A DNA stretch of 8,260 nt from Terrimesophilobacter sp036833635. GTDB taxonomy: Bacteria; Actinomycetota; Actinomycetes; Actinomycetales; Microbacteriaceae. The notes beneath the pieces are model-generated. The model saw only the letters and a list, made by a program, of their open reading frames with translations. It was not told where the DNA came from and did not search any database. Numbering within the stretch: position 1 is the first letter of the stretch; each line of letters opens with the position of its first letter. Positions 5,503 through 8,260 of the stretch are shown here, in pieces. The stretch lies in assembly GCA_036833635.1 (NCBI GenBank), contig DAITPJ010000080.1:1-8260 (forward strand), given 5' to 3'. A program made the position numbers and the translations under genes.

Positions 5503-6027
5503 CTACTTGGCTTTCGCCCGAGCTTTCTTGCCCCTCGCCCGCTTGAGTGCTTCTTTGTAGTCGTCAGACGTGCTGGCGTAAAGCCCGGCCCCGCTGGCCT
5601 CTGATGTCAATGTATCGAGCGTGTCCATCGCCGCACGATGCTTTTCCTCTCGATATTTCACGATGTCGGTGAGGAGCACGCGTCGATGCCGTCCGGGTTG
5701 TTCATAAGCGATTTCTCCGGTCTCAAGCAGCTTGACCAAGGTTGGCCTGCTCAAACCCAGGAGGTCTGCCGCTTCCTGAGTGCTGATTCTTTGGGAATGC
5801 GGTGTGATGGTGATAGCGTGCCCTGATTTCATTTCGTCAACAACGATCGTGAGGACGCGATAGATTTCGTCGGGCAACGCTACCCGCTCGCCGTCCCGGC
5901 CTATGAGCATTGGGCTCGCTGGGTTGGCAGGCAGGCTCTCGATCATGCGTGAAAGCTTCGAGATCGCGTCGCGGTCTACGGGGCTGATCGGGTCGATGGA
6001 GCTTCGGGATTGTGTGGATGCAGTCAT
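5503..6027 (-). CDS. Excisionase-family HTH antitoxin
   Basis: A 174-residue DNA-binding protein upstream of the PIN toxin. The MerR/excisionase-like winged helix is at about 80-125: ISTQEAADLLGLSRPTLVKL, then LLETGEIAYEQPGRHRRVLL and DIVKYREEK. The region before it (DEIYRVLTIVVDEMKSGHAI, 53-72) is typical of these antitoxins. The tail (YASTSDDYKEALKRARGKKARAKAK region, 150-174) is strongly basic and probably disordered, a plausible toxin-masking or DNA-contacting segment. The ATG at 6025-6027 follows AGAGG by nine bases. Order and contact with the toxin gene fit a type II pair in which the antitoxin both blocks the RNase and represses the operon. No clear operator palindrome was found in the 76 bases upstream (6028-6103), which hold only the likely promoter. 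Confidence 0.88.
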   Translation of the reverse strand: MTASTQSRSSIDPISPVDRDAISKLSRMIESLPANPASPMLIGRDGERVALPDEIYRVLTIVVDEMKSGHAITITPHSQRISTQEAADLLGLSRPTLVKLLETGEIAYEQPGRHRRVLLTDIVKYREEKHRAAMDTLDTLTSEASGAGLYASTSDDYKEALKRARGKKARAKAK

Positions 6028-6103
6028 CGTCGGTTACCTCTCCCTACGCCAATTCTCTCCTCAAAACGAAAATAACGCAAGCAACGCCGCTTGGTTCCGC
6101 AGC

Positions 6104-6487
6104 TCACTCCACCGTCGGTACTCCGAGCTTTTCGGCGGCGCGTGCGAGTTGATCGTCAAAGGCGGCGAGCGGCAGTGTCTCTTGCCGAGCAACGGCGAGT
6201 ACACAGCAGTCCGGCATCCGGAGCCCGGTGGTCGCGCGGAGCTCGGCGAGGATCAGTGGTTCGTTGGCGTCGGGTTCATGCGCAACAACGCCGAGTGACA
6301 TGAGGTCGTTGACACGCTGAGTGCCCCGTCCCGCACGCATGGCACCCACGAGCACCTCCGCGAGCGTGAGCTGATGCATCCGGAATCCTTCCACGGCATG
6401 TTCGGCGAGCAGGTCAGCGGCGCGGAGATGATGCCGATCATTGGGATCGAGGAGTGCGATGACGACACTTGCATCGAGAACGATCAT
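6104..6487 (-). CDS. vapC: VapC-family PIN-domain toxin
   Basis: A 127-residue single PIN domain, a normal VapC length. Predicted metal-binding acids are D5 (MIVLDASVVIALLD), E44 (LTLAEVLVG), D93 (RMPDCCVLAVA) and D111 (AAFDDQLARAA), all in their usual settings. VapC toxins cleave specific tRNA or rRNA sites and stop translation. The ATG overlaps the antitoxin stop as ATGA (6484-6487), so the toxin is made only with its antitoxin. It is unrelated in detail to the larger PIN toxin at 4939-5502, so the two modules are not recent duplicates. It ends 76 bases before the next antitoxin gene on the same strand, so read-through into that module is possible. Confidence 0.93.
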   Translation of the reverse strand: MIVLDASVVIALLDPNDRHHLRAADLLAEHAVEGFRMHQLTLAEVLVGAMRAGRGTQRVNDLMSLGVVAHEPDANEPLILAELRATTGLRMPDCCVLAVARQETLPLAAFDDQLARAAEKLGVPTVE

Positions 6488-6741
6488 GCCGGCCAGTCGG
6501 AACGAAGGCTCTCCAAGTAACCCGGCCCATACTCATCCGGGTAGCTGCCCTGTAGGCGCTTGAGCGTTGTCAATCGGATGTCGAGCGCGGCATCCTTCGT
6601 CAGCGCTTCGCCCCCGGCGATGATGGCGCGGACGATGAGGCGAGACCGCGGCTCGTTCGGCCACTGCTTCGCTGCTGCGTCAAGGGCGCGCGCAACGTCG
6701 TCGGTCTCGGTGACCTGATAGCGGCGGCGGGATGTCGGCAC
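6484..6741 (-). CDS. vapB: VapB-type antitoxin, ribbon-helix-helix
   Basis: An 85-residue protein from the GTG at 6741. The N-terminus RRRYQVTETDDVARALDAAA (5-24) followed by RSRLIVRAIIAGGEAL (32-47) gives the strand-helix-helix pattern of Arc/MetJ-type antitoxins. The C-terminal RLQGSYPDEYGPGYLESLRS (62-81) would lie in the VapC groove. The start is a choice. GTG at 6741 has no Shine-Dalgarno but has TACAGT six bases upstream, as in leaderless genes. ATG at 6792 has GGAG five bases upstream and overlaps the TGA of the previous gene by one base, but it would add 17 residues encoded across the operator. The shorter form is preferred. A mixed scheme with both starts is possible. Confidence 0.82.
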   Translation of the reverse strand: MPTSRRRYQVTETDDVARALDAAAKQWPNEPRSRLIVRAIIAGGEALTKDAALDIRLTTLKRLQGSYPDEYGPGYLESLRSDWPA

Positions 6742-6747
6742 GAAGGA

Positions 6748-6776
6748 ACTGTACCACCGTGACCTCAGGTGGTACA
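6748..6776 (-). promoter_or_regulatory. vapBC promoter and operator inverted repeat
   Basis: TGTACCACC (6750-6758) and GGTGGTACA (6768-6776) are perfect 9-bp inverted arms around nine bases. The minus-strand -10 TACAGT (6748-6753) overlaps one arm and ends six bases before the vapB GTG. This is the arrangement expected for conditional autorepression by a VapBC complex. The -35 is weak (TGTACC at a 17-base spacing). Confidence 0.72.
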
Positions 6777-6791
6777 CCGCCGTGCTCGGCA

Positions 6792-7337
6792 TCACAACTC
6801 CGCGGCTTCGGCGGCGTCGTGTCGTTCGCGGTTGCGCTGGAGCATTTCTTGGTGCTGCGTGCAGGCCAGGCACGAGCAATGGAATTCATGCGGCCCGGGA
6901 ATGCTGGCGGTGCGCGGCAGATGCTCGTAGCCCACGTAGTCGCGGAAGCTGTACCGCGGTCCGTCGTGATAAAGACTCTTGCCGTTGGAGAGGTAGGCGC
7001 CGAGAAGCTCATGTTCAATGAGTTCCGGTGCCATGCGCAGAGTCTCGAGAAGGTGCTCGAACACGTTGTCGTAGTCGCCGTGAAGTTCGGTATCGAGGTG
7101 CGCCAGTGCGTAGTAGGCGACAGGGCGGAAGCTGCGCTTGTTCAACGCCTTGACGATCTTGGGGATGCGGTTCTCGATCGCATCGGATGCATCACCGCCG
7201 ACCTTCGTCATATGCATGTTGCGCAGGTTCTCGTCCATGGCGATCACCCACGTTTCCTGCCGACTTCGGGAACCACGCTTGGTGAACAGCTTGTGCGCGA
7301 AGAGTTCGAACAGGTCGTAGCCGGCTTCGATGATCAT
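6792..7337 (-). CDS. Uncharacterised protein, possible degenerate RadC/JAB-like domain with Cys/His tail
   Basis: Not firmly recognised; 181 residues. WVIAMDENLRNMHMTKVGG (30-48), KIVKALNKRSFRPVAYYALAH (60-80), IEHELLGAYLSNGK (107-120) and YSFRDY (129-134) follow the order and spacing of the RadC JAB/MPN domain (LD...G, HNHPSG, DHLIVG, YSF). The metal motif is altered: H80-x-D82 stands where RadC has HxH, with D88 and D90 nearby instead of the usual distant Asp. It may thus be a non-catalytic or differently liganded relative, or an unrelated fold. The tail has H150, H153, C154, C156, C159 and H162, a possible zinc site, then a charged helix. The ATG at 7337 lacks a Shine-Dalgarno, but TAGCCT lies six bases before it. 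The gene sits upstream of vapB on the same strand, and its stop overlaps an alternative vapB ATG. Confidence 0.72.
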   Translation of the reverse strand: MIIEAGYDLFELFAHKLFTKRGSRSRQETWVIAMDENLRNMHMTKVGGDASDAIENRIPKIVKALNKRSFRPVAYYALAHLDTELHGDYDNVFEHLLETLRMAPELIEHELLGAYLSNGKSLYHDGPRYSFRDYVGYEHLPRTASIPGPHEFHCSCLACTQHQEMLQRNRERHDAAEAAEL

Positions 7338-7343
7338 GGAGCG

Positions 7344-7349
7344 AGGCTA
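7344..7349 (-). promoter_or_regulatory. -10 box TAGCCT, six bases before a start codon
   Basis: On the minus strand TAGCCT fits TAnnnT and is separated from the ATG at 7337 by CGCTCC. With no Shine-Dalgarno present, a leaderless start is the simplest reading. No -35 is evident and the box is G+C-rich, so support is modest. Confidence 0.35.
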
Positions 7350-7433
7350 CTGAGACCCGGATGCCGAGGCCGCCGCGCTTGTCTCAGCTGGGGAAAGTGT
7401 GCAGACCGGGGCGCTGTGATGGAGAAACCCGCT

Positions 7434-7468
7434 CCTTGAGGAGGTCGCGCAGCGACCGTCTCGAAGGG
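7434..7468. repeat. Imperfect palindromic element containing 18-bp direct repeat, copy 2
   Basis: CCTTGAG (7434-7440) and CTCGAAGG (7460-7467) form near-complementary outer arms around a hairpin GGTCGC-GCA-GCGACC (7443-7457). Positions 7451-7468 are identical to 4898-4915. The unit lies in the 191-base space between divergent genes and looks like a dispersed intergenic element. Apart from this and the promoters, I see nothing in 7350-7433. Confidence 0.68.
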
Positions 7469-7490
7469 AACATTCGCGCCATAAGCACAT

Positions 7491-7522
7491 CATGTACATG
7501 AAGTACGTATAGTCAGTAAACT
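7491..7522 (+). promoter_or_regulatory. Promoter/operator of the Phd-HicB-like antitoxin gene
   Basis: CATGTACATG (7491-7500) is a perfect 10-bp palindrome. TAAACT (7517-7522) is a -10 candidate ending six bases before the ATG, with TGTACA (7493-7498, four of six to TTGACA) 18 bases upstream. A second -10 candidate, TATAGT, is at 7508-7513. The palindrome covers the -35, as expected for antitoxin autorepression. No Shine-Dalgarno precedes the ATG. Confidence 0.55.
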
Positions 7523-7528
7523 CCTCTC

Positions 7529-7957
7529 ATGCCCTCCACAGCCCCCACCCACTACGCATCCTTCACCGAAGCGCGCAAATCGCTGAAGCGCATCCTCGAT
7601 GCGGCCGAGGATGGTGCGGTGGTCAGTATCGAGCGAGGCGATCGCGTGACGGTGGTCACCGATCGTGATCGACTGCGCGACCTCCTCGTCCGTGCGGTGC
7701 CGTCGACGGCGCGCGTCGTCACGGAGGCGGATGCCTGGGTCATCGTGATCCCGGATTCCCCATTCGCTGCGGAGGGACCGACTCTCGATGCCGCTGTTGA
7801 CGACCTGATCGAGAATCTGCGCGACTACGCATCCGAATGGCCGCAGCACTTTGCTGCCGCGCCTAATCACGCCGGCAACTGGGCGCTCGTGCAGCTCGTG
7901 AACCTCTCCACCGACGAGGCTCTGCGCGACTGGCTCACGAGCGGACCCGATGAGTAA
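7529..7957 (+). CDS. Antitoxin with Phd/YefM-like N-terminus and HicB-like C-terminus
   Basis: A 142-residue antitoxin. Residues 8-56 (HYASFTEARKSLKRILDAAE, then VVSIERGDRVTVVTDRDRLRDLL) follow the Phd/YefM DNA-binding and dimerisation pattern. Residues 68-103 (DAWVIVIPDSPFAAEGPTLD, then AAVDDLIENLRDYASEW) follow the HicB partial RNase H-like pattern, in which a short strand pair leads to a G-x-T-x-xEA-type helix. The final part (NHAGNWALVQLVNLSTDEAL, 113-132) is conserved in actinobacterial proteins annotated as prevent-host-death type antitoxins. The N-terminus would bind the operator and the C-terminus would hold the toxin. The ATG at 7529 is chosen from the -10 six bases upstream; no Shine-Dalgarno is present. 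The 3' end overlaps the toxin gene by eight bases. The two-part reading is my inference from sequence patterns. Confidence 0.85.
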   Translation: MPSTAPTHYASFTEARKSLKRILDAAEDGAVVSIERGDRVTVVTDRDRLRDLLVRAVPSTARVVTEADAWVIVIPDSPFAAEGPTLDAAVDDLIENLRDYASEWPQHFAAAPNHAGNWALVQLVNLSTDEALRDWLTSGPDE

Positions 7958-8260
7958 GCATCCCGCACCAACGCGCAAGCACCACGAGAAGTTCTGCGTC
8001 ACGGAGGGCTGGACCCGGGTGACGGATGCGCGCGGCCGCGCCGTCTCCCATCACGCCACTTTCACGTTCGCGACGCCGCAGGGCGACATCCTGCGCACGC
8101 GCATCTCGCATCCGATCGGCCGCGACACCTATGCGCCGTCGATGTGGGCGCACATCCTTCGCGACCAGCTGCACGTCTCGGCGGACGAGTTCTGGGCGTG
8201 CGTGCTCAAGGGTGCGCAGCCCGATCGGGGAGTCCCAAAGATTCCGGATGCCGCCCTGCC
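7950..8260 (+). CDS. HicA-like mRNA-interferase toxin (partial, runs off window)
   Basis: 103 readable codons from the ATG at 7950, open to the window end. CVTEGWTRVTDARGRAVSHH (16-35), then ATFTFATPQGDILRTRISHP (36-55) and SMWAHILRDQLHVSADEFWA (64-83) match the HicA order: GxxxxRxxGSHH, F/Y-x-x-PdG, sHxxxx, ILrqxxisxeeF. H34 or H35 of SHH would be the catalytic histidine of this dsRBD-like fold. It is somewhat longer than typical HicA, with an N-terminal basic lead and a C-terminal extension (QPDRGVPKIPDAAL). Homologues in actinobacteria are commonly labelled cytotoxic translational repressor of a toxin-antitoxin system. It overlaps the antitoxin stop by eight bases. The C-terminus is missing, so integrity cannot be judged. 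Confidence 0.8.
   Translation, partial: MSKHPAPTRKHHEKFCVTEGWTRVTDARGRAVSHHATFTFATPQGDILRTRISHPIGRDTYAPSMWAHILRDQLHVSADEFWACVLKGAQPDRGVPKIPDAAL

Noticed and set aside
6028..6103. Operator palindrome for the excisionase-type antitoxin
   Set aside because: Only loose GGGAGAGG-like direct similarity is visible. No dyad with arms of seven or more bases was found.
6732..7439. A 235-codon open frame on the plus strand
   Set aside because: Antisense to the 181-residue RadC-like gene and the vapB promoter, and it runs through an intergenic repeat. It has no recognisable domain. The minus-strand gene is only moderately certain, so this is the shadow I reject with least force.
1317..8260. CRISPR array, tRNA/rRNA genes, insertion sequences
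   Set aside because: No regularly spaced repeats, no cloverleaf-like segments and no transposase or integrase motifs seen on either strand.

Overview
The window looks like chromosome of a high-GC actinobacterium, most likely a member of the Microbacteriaceae. The reasons are GC-biased codons, frequent GGATGC words, GTG/TTG starts, possible leaderless genes and short dyad-rich intergenic repeats. Hand-counted 60-base lines give about 73-77% G+C in mfd and the oxidoreductase gene, but only about 50-62% in the fic and toxin-antitoxin stretches. This suggests that acquired accessory genes were inserted next to housekeeping genes. No rRNA, tRNA, CRISPR array, transposase or integrase is visible.

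Layout. 1-1149: the 3' part of mfd (transcription-repair coupling factor), interrupted by an in-frame TAG at 529-531. 1150-1316: a compound dyad repeat. 1317-1477: the start of a small membrane protein running into a 100-N scaffold gap (1478-1577). On the far side is the N-terminal part of a convergent GyrI-like domain protein. 1880-2998 (minus): a complete class II Fic protein with a C-terminal winged helix. 3005-3171: an AT-rich divergent control region with two TGTAAA-type palindromes, one lying between a -35 and a -10. 3172-4801 (plus): a three-gene operon joined by two GTGA overlaps (four-helix membrane protein, small Xre regulator, zinc-free MDR oxidoreductase). 4802-4938: hairpins between convergent units.

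4939-6027 (minus): an excisionase-type HTH antitoxin followed at zero spacing by a PIN toxin. 6104-6741 (minus): a VapBC pair, with a 9-bp-arm inverted repeat over its promoter. 6792-7337 (minus): an unrecognised protein that threads onto a RadC/JAB-like pattern with altered metal ligands and a Cys/His-rich tail. 7338-7528: repeat and control region. 7529-8260 (plus): an antitoxin that appears to combine a Phd/YefM-like N-terminus with a HicB-like C-terminus. It overlaps a HicA-like toxin that runs off the window.

Taken together, the right half is a toxin-antitoxin cluster with three separate type II modules in about 3.3 kb, and the self-inhibited Fic enzyme is nearby. Each antitoxin gene lies upstream of its toxin gene and abuts or overlaps it, as expected for coupled translation and autoregulation. 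Five genes share the same layout: a TAnnnT box exactly six bases before the start codon, which suggests leaderless transcripts.
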